Translations under genes and position numbers: made by a program | Assembly: GCA_947169265.1 (NCBI GenBank) | Contig: CAMVPC010000025.1 | Location: 1 to 42,162 of the forward strand | Direction of reading: 5' to 3' | Source of the DNA: an uncultured Prevotellaceae bacterium | Lineage (GTDB): Bacteria > Bacteroidota > Bacteroidia > Bacteroidales > Muribaculaceae | Length of the DNA: 42,162 nt | In this document: positions 7,775-16,386 of the stretch, piece by piece | Position numbering within the stretch: position 1 is the stretch's first letter | Layout: each line of letters starts with the position of its first letter | Notes under the pieces: generated by a model | Told to the model about the DNA's origin: nothing | Databases searched by the model: none | The model's input: only the letters and a program-made list of their open reading frames with translations

Positions 7775-10564
7775 TTACAGCGAAAAGTTGAGTTCCATGC
7801 CAAAGTAGGCATCGGTGTTGCGGCGCACCGTGAGGCCGTTGCTCTTGTAGTCGGGAAGGTAGTCGAGCAGGCGGTTGGCAAAGACGGCGATGCGCAAGTG
7901 CTTGCCCACCTGCTTGGTGGCCTTGAGGTTGACGTAGAGCGCGATGGGCGTGGTGAGTCGGCGGTATATGTCGTCGTTATAGGTCTTCACGAGGGTTTGC
8001 AGCAAGGCGTCGTGGCGGCTCTCGTCGGTGAACGGGTGCAGGGCGCCGTCGTTCACGTCGAGGTAAGACGTGGGTACGCCGTTTTGCCACAATTTCTTGG
8101 TGCTCGTGTACCACATGCACTGGATGGAGGTGGAGAAAATCAGTCCCCAACGGGTGATTTGGGTGTCAAACATAAAGTTGGTGTTGAACTGCTCGTTCAC
8201 GCGGCCGTCGTTATAGTCATAGTAACCGATGTAGCGGTTGCGCACGATGGTGTTGTCAATCACATCGCTCACCGGGTCATACATCATTTGCGAGTTGGTA
8301 TAAGTCGTGCGGAACCACGCGCCGGTCACCGTCAAGGCCGTGGCCAGCGGACGCCAACGCGCCGTGGTGATGACAAATTCCACGCCCTGCTTGTCGAGTC
8401 GGCTGCCGTTGGCGGCCCGGCTATATCCATCAAGCACGCGCACGTCTTCGTAGGGCAGGGCTTCGAGGGCGGGCGGCGCCGTGAGTGCCGTCGCGTCGAT
8501 GGCGTCGACATCATACTTGCGGTAAGCGTAGGGCGTATAGTAGCTCGAGTAGCGATAGCCCGAGGTCATTTTCTCGTTGAAGTAGGTCACCGAGAACGTA
8601 TTCTTGCCCAGCGAACCGCCCACGCGCACTTCCCACTTGTGGTTGCGTGCCGCACGCAGGCCGTAGTTGGTCACGTCGTCGATATAGGTGCGCAGGTTCA
8701 CGCGGCTCAACGTGGCCGGGCTGTTCACGTCATAGTAGTTAAGCTGGATGAAGTCGTTGTAGTGCACTTGCGGGAACAAGTAGGCGATGGTGGGCATCTT
8801 GGTCGTGAGGCCGTAGCCGCCGGCCACGTAGAACTCGGCTTTGCGACCGCACCACTTGAAGGCGGGAAGGCTCCACTTGACGTTCACGCGCGGGTCGAGA
8901 TACACTTTGCCATCGAGCGCGTAGGCGCCGCTTAGGTTGGTGAGGTTAATCGAGCGCACGCCGGCCTGCACGTTGAGCGTGGTGGCGCCCACGGGTGCCG
9001 TGAAGTCGTCTTCGATGTAGAACGAGAGCACATCGAGGGCGGGCACGTCGCTGTAAGCGCGCGGACGTGTGGGCCACGATGCCGATAGCGGGCGCGTGAT
9101 GTCGTATACCTGGCCGCGGCCGTAGTTCTTACTCAGGGTCCACTCGCCGCCCACCTTGTAGTTGTTCGCAGTGCCGGCAACGTTCACGCCGCCCTCCAGC
9201 TTGGCCTTGACAAACACGTTGAGGGGGCGCCCGTCGCTCAGATAGTCGGCGATATACTCGCTGAGCAGGTACTGCCCGTCGTGCTCGCCGGCCTCCATGC
9301 TCGTCGGTGCCACGCTGGCGCGCTGGGGTGCCACCTGCCGGTGCCGCTCCAGTCGGTCGCGCTGGTAGCTGGCGCTGGTGTTCACGTTGATGAGTTTGAG
9401 CCACGGCGTGGTGTTGAAGCTTATCGTGAGGTTGCTTGTGAAGTTGAACCGGTTGTAGCTCGACTTATATTCGTTCACCTTATTATAACTGAGGTCGGGG
9501 TCGGTCTTGCTGTTGTCGAACGAGCCGGTGTAGTCCACGCCCGTCACCCAGTTGACGCGGTGCCAGTTGAGGTTGGCGCGCGCCGACACCGTCACGCGCT
9601 TGTAGTTCTCGAGCTTGTTGCGCGGGTCCACTTTCGAGTCGAGGTAGCTTCCATCCACGTTCATGATGTGGTCGCTCTTGCCCAGGTGAAAGCCCTTGCC
9701 CACGCTCAGCAGTTTACTGTATTCGTCGGCCTTGAAGCGCGCCGTGAGCGGTGTGGCCCGCCTGATGCGCTTGATGTTGACCATGCCGCTGGTGAGGTTG
9801 CCGTATTCGGCGCTGGGAATGCCGCGCACCACCTCCACGCTCTCGATGTTGTCGGTGCTTATCGTGCGCATGTCCACGCCGCGGTTGGTGATGTCGCGCT
9901 TCGACTCGGGCGCGCCGCTCTCGCCGCTCGAGCCGGGCACGTTTTGCATGTTGGCGTCGCCATTGATGGGCGCGCCGTCGACCACAAACAGGGTGCCCAG
10001 CGACGAGATGGCGTAGTCGGGATTGTCGGTCGCCGTGCCCGTGGCCCCCATGGTGCCGGTCTCGCGCAGGGTGATGGTGTTGGCGCTACCCATGTCGGGC
10101 GTTTTGCTCATGTTGCCCGGCAACAGTTCCAACAGGTCGGTGAAACTGGTGGGTTGCAAGTGGGTCATGGCGTCGCGGTCGATGCGTGATGTGCTGGTCA
10201 CGCCGGTGCTTTCCTTGGCCGTGACCACCACCTCCTCGAGCATGTTGGAGTTCTCTTTGAGCTTGAGATGCAACGATTGCGACGTGGTGAGCGATAGCTT
10301 GCGCTTGACGCTGTGGTAACCCACAAACGAGATGGTCACCGTGTAGTTGCCTTCAGGCGCGCTCAGCGCGAAACGGCCCGCGGCATCGGTCGTTGTGCCG
10401 TGGCCGCCGGGACTGAGCACCACGCTGGCAAAGGCGATAGGTTCGCCCGTGGACTCATCGGCCACGCTACCGGTGAGCGTGACGGTAGCGTGCATTGCCG
10501 GCGCCACCATCACCAGGAGCACCGCGAGTATGCACCTTAATAGGAATGTCTTTGTCTTTGTCAT
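7775..10564 (-). CDS. TonB-dependent receptor with carboxypeptidase-regulatory N-terminus
   Basis: A 929-residue outer-membrane receptor. Order: signal peptide (about 1-26, ending MHA), a carboxypeptidase-regulatory-like domain (about 28-110, GSVADESTGEPIAFASVVL), a TonB-box-like stretch after LEEVVVTAKE, a plug domain (about 130-250, with the VVDGAPINGD motif and SVEVVRGIPSAEYG) and a 22-strand-type barrel ending in GMELNFSL. It imports a ligand with energy from TonB; the ligand cannot be read from sequence. It is first in an operon with the DUF4876 lipoprotein and DUF6850-like barrel, and no SusD homologue is present, so it is not a typical Sus glycan system. The -7 box ends only 8 bases before its start codon. 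Confidence 0.92.
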   Translation of the reverse strand: MTKTKTFLLRCILAVLLVMVAPAMHATVTLTGSVADESTGEPIAFASVVLSPGGHGTTTDAAGRFALSAPEGNYTVTISFVGYHSVKRKLSLTTSQSLHLKLKENSNMLEEVVVTAKESTGVTSTSRIDRDAMTHLQPTSFTDLLELLPGNMSKTPDMGSANTITLRETGTMGATGTATDNPDYAISSLGTLFVVDGAPINGDANMQNVPGSSGESGAPESKRDITNRGVDMRTISTDNIESVEVVRGIPSAEYGNLTSGMVNIKRIRRATPLTARFKADEYSKLLSVGKGFHLGKSDHIMNVDGSYLDSKVDPRNKLENYKRVTVSARANLNWHRVNWVTGVDYTGSFDNSKTDPDLSYNKVNEYKSSYNRFNFTSNLTISFNTTPWLKLINVNTSASYQRDRLERHRQVAPQRASVAPTSMEAGEHDGQYLLSEYIADYLSDGRPLNVFVKAKLEGGVNVAGTANNYKVGGEWTLSKNYGRGQVYDITRPLSASWPTRPRAYSDVPALDVLSFYIEDDFTAPVGATTLNVQAGVRSINLTNLSGAYALDGKVYLDPRVNVKWSLPAFKWCGRKAEFYVAGGYGLTTKMPTIAYLFPQVHYNDFIQLNYYDVNSPATLSRVNLRTYIDDVTNYGLRAARNHKWEVRVGGSLGKNTFSVTYFNEKMTSGYRYSSYYTPYAYRKYDVDAIDATALTAPPALEALPYEDVRVLDGYSRAANGSRLDKQGVEFVITTARWRPLATALTVTGAWFRTTYTNSQMMYDPVSDVIDNTIVRNRYIGYYDYNDGRVNEQFNTNFMFDTQITRWGLIFSTSIQCMWYTSTKKLWQNGVPTSYLDVNDGALHPFTDESRHDALLQTLVKTYNDDIYRRLTTPIALYVNLKATKQVGKHLRIAVFANRLLDYLPDYKSNGLTVRRNTDAYFGMELNFSL

Positions 10565-10572
10565 TTCGGCTG

Positions 10573-10603
10573 CAAAGGTAGTGACACCTTATAATATAGG
10601 CAA
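10573..10603 (-). promoter_or_regulatory. Promoter of the TonB-dependent receptor operon
   Basis: On the minus strand TTG (10603-10601), a 20-base spacer and TACCTTTG (10580-10573), a full match to the Bacteroidota box. The ATG begins at 10564, so transcription should start within a few bases of it, leaving almost no leader. Confidence 0.65.
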
Positions 10604-10674
10604 TCCCAACAAAGGGTGATTTGTGTGCCCAAAAATACTTATTGAAGGGGATTTTACACCACCTTAAATGGCAG

Positions 10675-10682
10675 TAATTTTG
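10675..10682 (+). promoter_or_regulatory. -7 box of the secreted paralogue pair
   Basis: TAATTTTG matches the Bacteroidota -7 consensus; the -33 element is weak (T-rich around 10652). It lies downstream of the ATG at 10668, which rules that codon out as the start and supports 10743. Confidence 0.5.
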
Positions 10683-10742
10683 CAGTCGAAAACCGAAAAT
10701 TTCACAAAATCACTTAATAAATTATACCTAAAACGATTGATT

Positions 10743-12785
10743 ATGAGAAAATTCTACTCATTTTGCGCCTCTCTCCTCGTGGCTTCGACCATGATGGCCG
10801 GCGCGCAAGCCTTGAGCGACACCCAAACGCTGTGGGGCAATGTGTTCAAGAACAGTAACATCAGCGGTACTAACCCCACCAGCGGCGGTTACGGCTTGGT
10901 GAGCACAACCGACGGGAATGTTGTCACCCTCGGTAACGTGGGCTCGAAAAGCGACACCGAAAGCCTCCTGTGGGGTGACGAGGTGATAGGCGTAGGCACT
11001 CAGTATGGCGGCAACAGCTGCAACTACACGCTCAATATTACAAAAGTGAATGCCGACAACGGCCAACTGGTGTGGAACGTATATTCTACGGCCGGTGAGA
11101 TGGGCGAAAGCGCCATTGCCGCTACCGCCGACGGCGGCGTGGTGGCCTTCGTGGGCCTGCGACAAAGCGAGGGCTATTTGGATAACGGCATCCACATCCT
11201 CGACACCAAGGGCGTTGACCATGAGGTGGCCGGCGCGGTGGAGGAACGTTCCTATGTACCTGTGGTGCTCAAGCTCGATGCCGATGGTGCCGTCGAGTGG
11301 CTCAAGGTCATCGATGTGAACACCACTGCCGATCCCGAGACCTATCCCGGTTGGACCGAGTCGTCGCGCCACATTGGCCAGGGTGTCTACACCTATGCCA
11401 TCGAGGTCGACAACGCCGGCAACATCTTCCTGGGCGGTGGCATGAATGCCGCCATGACCATCGACAATGTCACCATCACGCCGCACAACGTGAGCGACTG
11501 GACGGGTAAAACGCAAGGTGCCAGCAACCGCAAGAACCTCTTTATCGTTAAACTCGACAGCGATGGCAACTATGTCAAGCACATCGTCACCGGCGGTGAG
11601 GCCGCTAAGGAAGACGTGCGTATGTTCAAGGTAGTGGGCAACAAGCTCTATGTGCTCGCGCTCATCACCGGCAAGGCCGACAGCGCCTTCTCGCTGGGCG
11701 ACTATCAGGCCACACCCTCTGTCGCTTATGAGAGTATCGCCACCGCATGCCTCGACACCGACCTCAACGTGGACTGGTTCCGCTTCTACGAGTCGACGCT
11801 CAGCGGCAGCACGATGCAAATGCCCACCATCGCCGCCATCAGCGGCAAGCTCTACGTGATGGGTACGGCCAAGATGGGTGTGAAAGTGGACGACAAGGAA
11901 TTCAAAACCGCCAATGCGCGCGACCCCTGGCTCATGCAAGTGGACGCCACCAACGGCGACATCCTCAATGTGCTCACCTATAAGGATACACAACACGGCT
12001 TCTTCGGCGCTTATCAGGGTGTCGACGGCAATATCTACGCCATTGAGCGCGGACTGGGGTCTCTAAATCCCAACGTCAACAACAATCTCTACAACAACCA
12101 GGACATGAACCTGCATCAAATTGACCCCGAGGCGCTCACTTCGCTTGACCACGCCACACTCATCACCAAGGCTGCCGACGGTTACGGCATCGTGGCTACC
12201 GGTAACAAACTGTACACTTTCAACCGTATGGTCAATGGCAACAAAGCCGTGAGCTACATCAACAGCAGCCTCACGTTCACCTCAAGCGCATTCTTATCGC
12301 AACTCTCGGCCTTCCAGATGCCCGCCGCTATGGGCACTGTGGAGAGCGTGGCTATCGACGGCGAAGAGGAAATCAGTGTGGCCGACGGACCCGTGCAACT
12401 CACCGCTACCGTGCTGCCCGCCGGCATGACCAACAAGGACATCATCTGGTCGTCGAGCGACGAGAACGTGATCACCGTGAGCGAGAACGGTCTCGTGCGG
12501 GAAGTGACGCCGCAATCGGCCGCTCAACGTGCCGCACGCGCCCAGATGGTGACGCCCACGGCTGTCATTACCGCCACTTCGGCCGCTAACCCCGCTTTGA
12601 AGGCCAGCGTAGTGGCCAAGGGCACGGCCGTGAAGACCGGCATCACCGAGGTTGAGGCCGCCACCACGACCAAGGACAGCAACATCTACACCATCGACGG
12701 TCGCCTGCTCAAGCAAGGCACCGACGTGACCAACCTCCCCGCCGGCCTCTACATCGTGGGCGGCAAGAAGGTGCTCGTGAAATAA
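10743..12785 (+). CDS. Secreted protein with Ig-like and T9SS-type C-terminal domain
   Basis: A 680-residue exported protein of unknown substrate. Signal peptide MRKFYSFCASLLVASTMMAG is cleaved near AQA. Residues about 25-530 form a repetitive beta-rich body with phrases such as QLVWNVYSTAGE and VVLKLDADGAVEWLKVIDV, suggesting a beta-propeller or PQQ/Kelch-like fold. Residues about 535-600 look like a bacterial Ig-like (BIG2) domain (ATVLPAGMTNKDIIWSSSDE). The last 40 residues (YTIDGRLLKQ, LPAGLYIVGGKKVLVK) match a type-A T9SS sorting tail. The longer in-frame start at 10668 was rejected because a promoter box lies inside it. It is a clear paralogue of the next gene, with a different C-terminus. 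Confidence 0.85.
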   Translation: MRKFYSFCASLLVASTMMAGAQALSDTQTLWGNVFKNSNISGTNPTSGGYGLVSTTDGNVVTLGNVGSKSDTESLLWGDEVIGVGTQYGGNSCNYTLNITKVNADNGQLVWNVYSTAGEMGESAIAATADGGVVAFVGLRQSEGYLDNGIHILDTKGVDHEVAGAVEERSYVPVVLKLDADGAVEWLKVIDVNTTADPETYPGWTESSRHIGQGVYTYAIEVDNAGNIFLGGGMNAAMTIDNVTITPHNVSDWTGKTQGASNRKNLFIVKLDSDGNYVKHIVTGGEAAKEDVRMFKVVGNKLYVLALITGKADSAFSLGDYQATPSVAYESIATACLDTDLNVDWFRFYESTLSGSTMQMPTIAAISGKLYVMGTAKMGVKVDDKEFKTANARDPWLMQVDATNGDILNVLTYKDTQHGFFGAYQGVDGNIYAIERGLGSLNPNVNNNLYNNQDMNLHQIDPEALTSLDHATLITKAADGYGIVATGNKLYTFNRMVNGNKAVSYINSSLTFTSSAFLSQLSAFQMPAAMGTVESVAIDGEEEISVADGPVQLTATVLPAGMTNKDIIWSSSDENVITVSENGLVREVTPQSAAQRAARAQMVTPTAVITATSAANPALKASVVAKGTAVKTGITEVEAATTTKDSNIYTIDGRLLKQGTDVTNLPAGLYIVGGKKVLVK

Positions 12786-12809
12786 ACCCTATTCAACCAC
12801 CGATACATG

Positions 12810-12843
12810 CAATGACGGAGCTTCTCGGAAAGCTCCGCCATTG
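12810..12843 (+). other. Hairpin between the two paralogues
   Basis: CAATGACGGAGCTT (12810-12823) pairs with AAGCTCCGCCATTG (12830-12843), one mismatch in 14, around a six-base loop. It lies 24 bases after the stop of the first gene and 22 before the start of the second. It is not followed by a T-run, so partial termination, RNA processing or stabilisation of one cistron is more likely than full termination. Confidence 0.55.
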
Positions 12844-12865
12844 TGCTGCAAATAAAGGTATTATA

Positions 12866-14680
12866 ATGAATTGCAAATTTCTTCTTTCGCTTTCCGCTAC
12901 ACTGGCGGTAATCTTCGGGGCCCACGCGCAACTCTCCTCAATCGCCACGGCGTGGGCCAAGACGCTTGACACCGAGGTGCCCGACATTGGCATCGACTTC
13001 ACCTTGAGCGGCGACGCGCTTTACTACCTATCGACTACCGGCTCGCTCATCGAGCCCAATAACAACATGGCGGGCGACCCCACCGCGAGTGTTTACTACG
13101 ACGGGGAGAAAATCGCCACCGGAGCGGCCTATACGGGCTCGGGCTACAACAACAACTTCAGCCTCGTCAAGACCGACCGTGACGGCCATTTCGTGTGGAC
13201 GGTCTATTCGACATGCGGCGAGATTATGAGCAACAACGGCGGGGTGGTGCCCGCCCCCGATGGTGGCGTGGTCGTGTCGGCGCTGTTCCGGCACACCGAC
13301 AACTTGCGCACGTCACCCCTTGTTATCGTTGATGCCACCGGCCAGCGACACACCATTGACTGGACACTGGCAGCGCCCGACGCCAAGCGACATGTGCGTG
13401 GCATCATGATGAAAGTCACTGTCGACGGCGCTATCGACTGGATGCGCCTCATCGACGTGAGCACCACGCCGCAAAACAACCTCGCCGAGATGATTACCGA
13501 CGCAATCTATTTCTATGGCATGGAAACCGACGCACGGGGTAATATTTACCTGAGCGGACGATATGTGAACCCCGTCACCTTTGAGCAGGCCGGTGGGCAA
13601 CACTTCACGCTCACACCCCACAACATCGAAGGATGGGACGGCGACACGCAAAAGACGCGCGGCGACTTGTTTGTGGCCAAGTTCTCGCCCGACGGGTTCC
13701 TCACCGCCACCCTCACCACCGCGGGAGTGGCCGAGATGGAGTCGAGCGCCACGCTGGCACGCGCAGGTAACGACTTCATCCTCAGTGCTATCGTCAAGGG
13801 CGACAACGCGGCCGGTTCCACCCTCACGCTGGGCGGCCACGCCATCGAGCTCGTCAACGACAAGCAAGCCCTGGTGACGGCCCGCTTCGACGCCGACCTG
13901 AACGTGAAATGGGTGCGCACCTTCACTTGTGCCGACGAAATCTTGGGCAAGTCGCCCGTTGTGCAGAACAACCATGTGAATGTCGTGGGTGATGACCTGT
14001 GGATTACCGGTATGGGTAACTTCGACATGACCTGCGGCGACTATCGCATCTCCACAGCCACCGCAAACACGCGCGAGGGCTTCATCGTCAAGCTCAATGC
14101 CGCCGACGGCAACACGCTGGGCGCCGTTACACAGCGTTCCACAGCAAGCGGCATCACCGGCATCAGTAGCTTCTTGGGGGGATTTGAGAACGAGAGCGGC
14201 ACCCATTTCTACACCTACGGCTACAGCATGGGCGGGCAAGGCGTGTTCCTGTGTGACTACGACGCCGCGACGCTGGCTTTCAACCAATTTGTCACCCTCG
14301 TGGCCGGTGGAGGACAACCCACCGCCCAAAAGTGTGTGGCCGACGGCGACATGCTCTACACCGTGTCGCGCGGACGCACCACGCCCGACTTCGACGTCAC
14401 CTACCTGAAGCCCATCGGCAACGACACCGGCATCGAAACGCGCCACTGGGCAGCGCTGCACTGCGCCTTCAAGCTGCCTTTCAACGTTAAAGCCGACAAG
14501 GACGACACGTCACTCATCGGCGACGTGAACGGTGACGGTATCGTGAGCGGTGCCGATGTCACCGCGCTATACGAGGTGTTGCTCAACAACGCCCGGCCCG
14601 CAGGCAACGCCGACGTGAACGGAGACAGCGTCGTGAGCGGCGCCGACGTCACGGCGCTCTACCAGCTCCTGCTCAACTAA
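12866..14680 (+). CDS. Secreted paralogue ending in a dockerin-like module
   Basis: A 604-residue exported protein. Signal peptide MNCKFLLSLSATLAVIFGAHA, then a beta-rich body (about 25-545) that parallels the preceding gene phrase by phrase: HFVWTVYSTCGE, GAIDWMRLIDVS and TPHNIEGWDGDTQ against its counterparts. Instead of the Ig-like and T9SS tail it ends in two EF-hand-like repeats (about 551-604), GDVNGDGIVSGADVTALYEV and ADVNGDSVVSGADVTALYQL, each with the D-x-N-x-D-G/S-x-V-x-x-x-D calcium loop of a type I dockerin. I chose the ATG at 12866 because it starts the signal peptide; an in-frame ATG at 12812 lies within a hairpin. Likely secreted and surface-attached; ligand unknown. Confidence 0.85.
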   Translation: MNCKFLLSLSATLAVIFGAHAQLSSIATAWAKTLDTEVPDIGIDFTLSGDALYYLSTTGSLIEPNNNMAGDPTASVYYDGEKIATGAAYTGSGYNNNFSLVKTDRDGHFVWTVYSTCGEIMSNNGGVVPAPDGGVVVSALFRHTDNLRTSPLVIVDATGQRHTIDWTLAAPDAKRHVRGIMMKVTVDGAIDWMRLIDVSTTPQNNLAEMITDAIYFYGMETDARGNIYLSGRYVNPVTFEQAGGQHFTLTPHNIEGWDGDTQKTRGDLFVAKFSPDGFLTATLTTAGVAEMESSATLARAGNDFILSAIVKGDNAAGSTLTLGGHAIELVNDKQALVTARFDADLNVKWVRTFTCADEILGKSPVVQNNHVNVVGDDLWITGMGNFDMTCGDYRISTATANTREGFIVKLNAADGNTLGAVTQRSTASGITGISSFLGGFENESGTHFYTYGYSMGGQGVFLCDYDAATLAFNQFVTLVAGGGQPTAQKCVADGDMLYTVSRGRTTPDFDVTYLKPIGNDTGIETRHWAALHCAFKLPFNVKADKDDTSLIGDVNGDGIVSGADVTALYEVLLNNARPAGNADVNGDSVVSGADVTALYQLLLN

Positions 14681-14695
14681 CAGCCTACTCACAAC

Positions 14696-14742
14696 ACCGC
14701 CCTCAAAAGCAACCACGCATTGCATGGGGGCGGTATTTTTTT
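14696..14742 (+). terminator. Terminator after the paralogue pair
   Basis: ACCGCCC (14696-14702) pairs with GGGCGGT (14728-14734), followed by ATTTTTTT. The loop is long (25 bases), but the position just after the stop codon fits transcript termination. Confidence 0.6.
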
Positions 14743-14800
14743 CGGTAAAATATGAAAATTTTCAAGTAATCGGGATAATGGACAATGACTGTTGTTGTCG

Positions 14801-14808
14801 TAATTTTG
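14801..14808 (+). promoter_or_regulatory. -7 box of the SDR gene
   Basis: TAATTTTG matches the Bacteroidota -7 consensus and lies about 100 bases before the SDR start. No good -33 TTTG is seen at the expected distance. Confidence 0.4.
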
Positions 14809-14910
14809 CGGCAGGTTACATGTGGCCACTTGGGGAGCCGAATCATCAATAGGGCTCGTGACCGTGTGGAGCCGTAAAAACGTTGAACAAACACTAAACA
14901 CCAAACAACT

Positions 14911-15762
14911 ATGAGTATGATTTTTGACCGTAGCGAAAACAAAGCTGTTGTCGCGCTCATCGGGGCCGGTAGCATGGGGACCGCCATCGTGCGGCGAATT
15001 GCCACCGGCAAGAAAATCCTGCTGGGCGACGTGAGTGAAGCCGTTCTCGAACGTGTGTCGAACGACATGACACGATGCGGCTACGACGTGGAAACGATGA
15101 TTGTCAACGCACTCGACAAGGATAGTGTCGAGGCCTTTGCGCGACAGGCCGCGCAGCTGGGCCCCGTGATGTATTTTGTCGACACGGCCGGCGCGTCGCC
15201 CAATCAGGCCAGTCCCGAGCACATCGTCAACCTCGACATGATAGGCACCGGATATGCCGTCGACGCTTTTGGACAAGTGATGGCAGCCGGCGGCGCCGGG
15301 CTTCTCATCTCGAGTCAGGCGGCTTATATGTATCCTATTCCCCACGAGGTGGAGTCGCAACTGGTCAACACACCCACTGTACAACTGGCCCAAGTGCCTT
15401 TTATCCGGGATGTGGCTATGCAGAATTCAGGCTTGGCCTATATGATAGCCAAGCGGGTGAACCACTTGCAGGCACAACGCGCGGCGGCCACCACGTGGCG
15501 CGAGCGGCATGCGCGCATCAACACCATCAGTCCGGGCGTCGTCGTCACGCCGCTGGCTTACGACGAGTTTAACGCCAACGGGGAAGGCTATCAACGCATG
15601 ATCGACGCCAGCGCCGCGCGGCGTGCGGGTACCAGCGACGAAATCGCCGAGGCCGCCGCCTTCCTCCTTGGCGAGCACGCGGCGTTCATCACCGGCACCG
15701 ACTTGCTCATCGATGGCGGCGTCATCGCCTCGATTCGCGCCGGGCAATACCGGTTAGGGTAG
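14911..15762 (+). CDS. Short-chain dehydrogenase/reductase
   Basis: A 283-residue cytoplasmic oxidoreductase of the SDR superfamily. The N-terminal Rossmann motif is GAGSMG (residues 18-23) after a beta strand, unusual in ending like the GxGxxG of hydroxyacid dehydrogenases rather than the SDR TGxxxGxG. The catalytic residues are recognisable: Ser134/135 in LLISSQAAY, Tyr177 and Lys181 in YMIAK. The closing segment, SPGVVVTPLAYDEF followed by ITGTDLLIDGG, is the classical SDR C-terminus. The insertion between the Ser and Tyr motifs (about 140-175) is longer than usual. NAD(P)-dependent reduction of a carbonyl is expected, but the substrate is not predictable. It is a single gene with terminators on both sides. 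Confidence 0.88.
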   Translation: MSMIFDRSENKAVVALIGAGSMGTAIVRRIATGKKILLGDVSEAVLERVSNDMTRCGYDVETMIVNALDKDSVEAFARQAAQLGPVMYFVDTAGASPNQASPEHIVNLDMIGTGYAVDAFGQVMAAGGAGLLISSQAAYMYPIPHEVESQLVNTPTVQLAQVPFIRDVAMQNSGLAYMIAKRVNHLQAQRAAATTWRERHARINTISPGVVVTPLAYDEFNANGEGYQRMIDASAARRAGTSDEIAEAAAFLLGEHAAFITGTDLLIDGGVIASIRAGQYRLG

Positions 15763-15799
15763 GTGACACGATGGAACCCTGGCGGTGACGATGAAGACA

Positions 15800-15825
15800 A
15801 CGGGCCGGTTTTGAGGCCGGCCCGT
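15800..15825. terminator. Shared hairpin between convergent SDR and cupin genes
   Basis: CGGGCCGG (15801-15808) pairs with CCGGCCCG (15817-15824), extended by A/T at 15800 and 15825. It lies between the ends of two convergent genes and may serve both, although no long T-run follows on either strand. Confidence 0.5.
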
Positions 15826-15852
15826 CGTGTTACAATCGCCTGTGAGGCGCAA

Positions 15853-16263
15853 TTACATCTTGTTCTCGTGCTCGGTGATTTCGGCATCGGTTTGTGTGTA
15901 GTTGCCCAGCGAACCCTCCTTGGCCTGGATGCAAATGTAAGTCATCGGCTCGGCCGACGTGCACTTGATGTTACGGTCGCAGTTTGTGGCCACGCGCACG
16001 ATGGAGCCCTCGGCGATATCAAACGCCTCGTCGCCCACCTGGAAACGACCCGCGCCCGAAAGCACGATATAGTTCTCCTCGTTCTCCTTGTGGCTGTGAT
16101 AGAAAGGCACGGCTACACCCGTGGGCAGGGTGCCGAACGAGATTTCGCACGAGGTGGCGCCAATCACGTCTTTGACAAACTGCTTGCCCTCGAAACCAAT
16201 GATTTTACCTACCGAGGTATGGGCGAACTTATCACCGCTATTCAATACTTTTAATTCACTCAT
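15853..16263 (-). CDS. Small cupin-domain protein
   Basis: A 136-residue cytoplasmic protein consisting of one cupin barrel. The first metal-binding motif is seen as FYHSHKENEENYIVLSGAG (His56, His58, Glu62/63), but the second motif lacks its usual His, ending instead in GSIVRVATNCDRNI. It may bind a small molecule or metal, or act as a simple isomerase or oxygenase, none of which can be decided here. It stands alone and is driven by a good promoter at 16332-16363. Its 5' leader overlaps that of the opposite-strand hydrolase gene. Confidence 0.85.
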   Translation of the reverse strand: MSELKVLNSGDKFAHTSVGKIIGFEGKQFVKDVIGATSCEISFGTLPTGVAVPFYHSHKENEENYIVLSGAGRFQVGDEAFDIAEGSIVRVATNCDRNIKCTSAEPMTYICIQAKEGSLGNYTQTDAEITEHENKM

Positions 16264-16266
16264 GAT

Positions 16267-16298
16267 TTTGAAATAATTTGAAAATGTTACTAATTTTG
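16267..16298 (+). promoter_or_regulatory. Promoter of the MBL-fold hydrolase gene
   Basis: TTTG (16267-16270), a 20-base spacer, TAATTTTG (16291-16298): a full match to the Bacteroidota pattern. The start would be near 16305, giving a leader of about 80 bases. Confidence 0.7.
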
Positions 16299-16331
16299 CG
16301 GCCGAAGACCGCGCTCATTTATATGGAACCA

Positions 16332-16363
16332 CAAAATTAGGCATTTTTCTCGTCTTACGCAAA
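16332..16363 (-). promoter_or_regulatory. Promoter of the cupin gene
   Basis: On the minus strand TTTG (16363-16360), a 20-base spacer, TAATTTTG (16339-16332). Transcription should start near 16325 and run left through the region of the opposite promoter, so the two 5' leaders are antisense over about 20 bases. Confidence 0.7.
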
Positions 16364-16386
16364 TTAATTTCTCACGGCACCTAACA

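Noticed and set aside
10668-10742. Upstream start for the first secreted paralogue
   Set aside because: A -7 box lies inside this stretch and the signal peptide starts at 10743.
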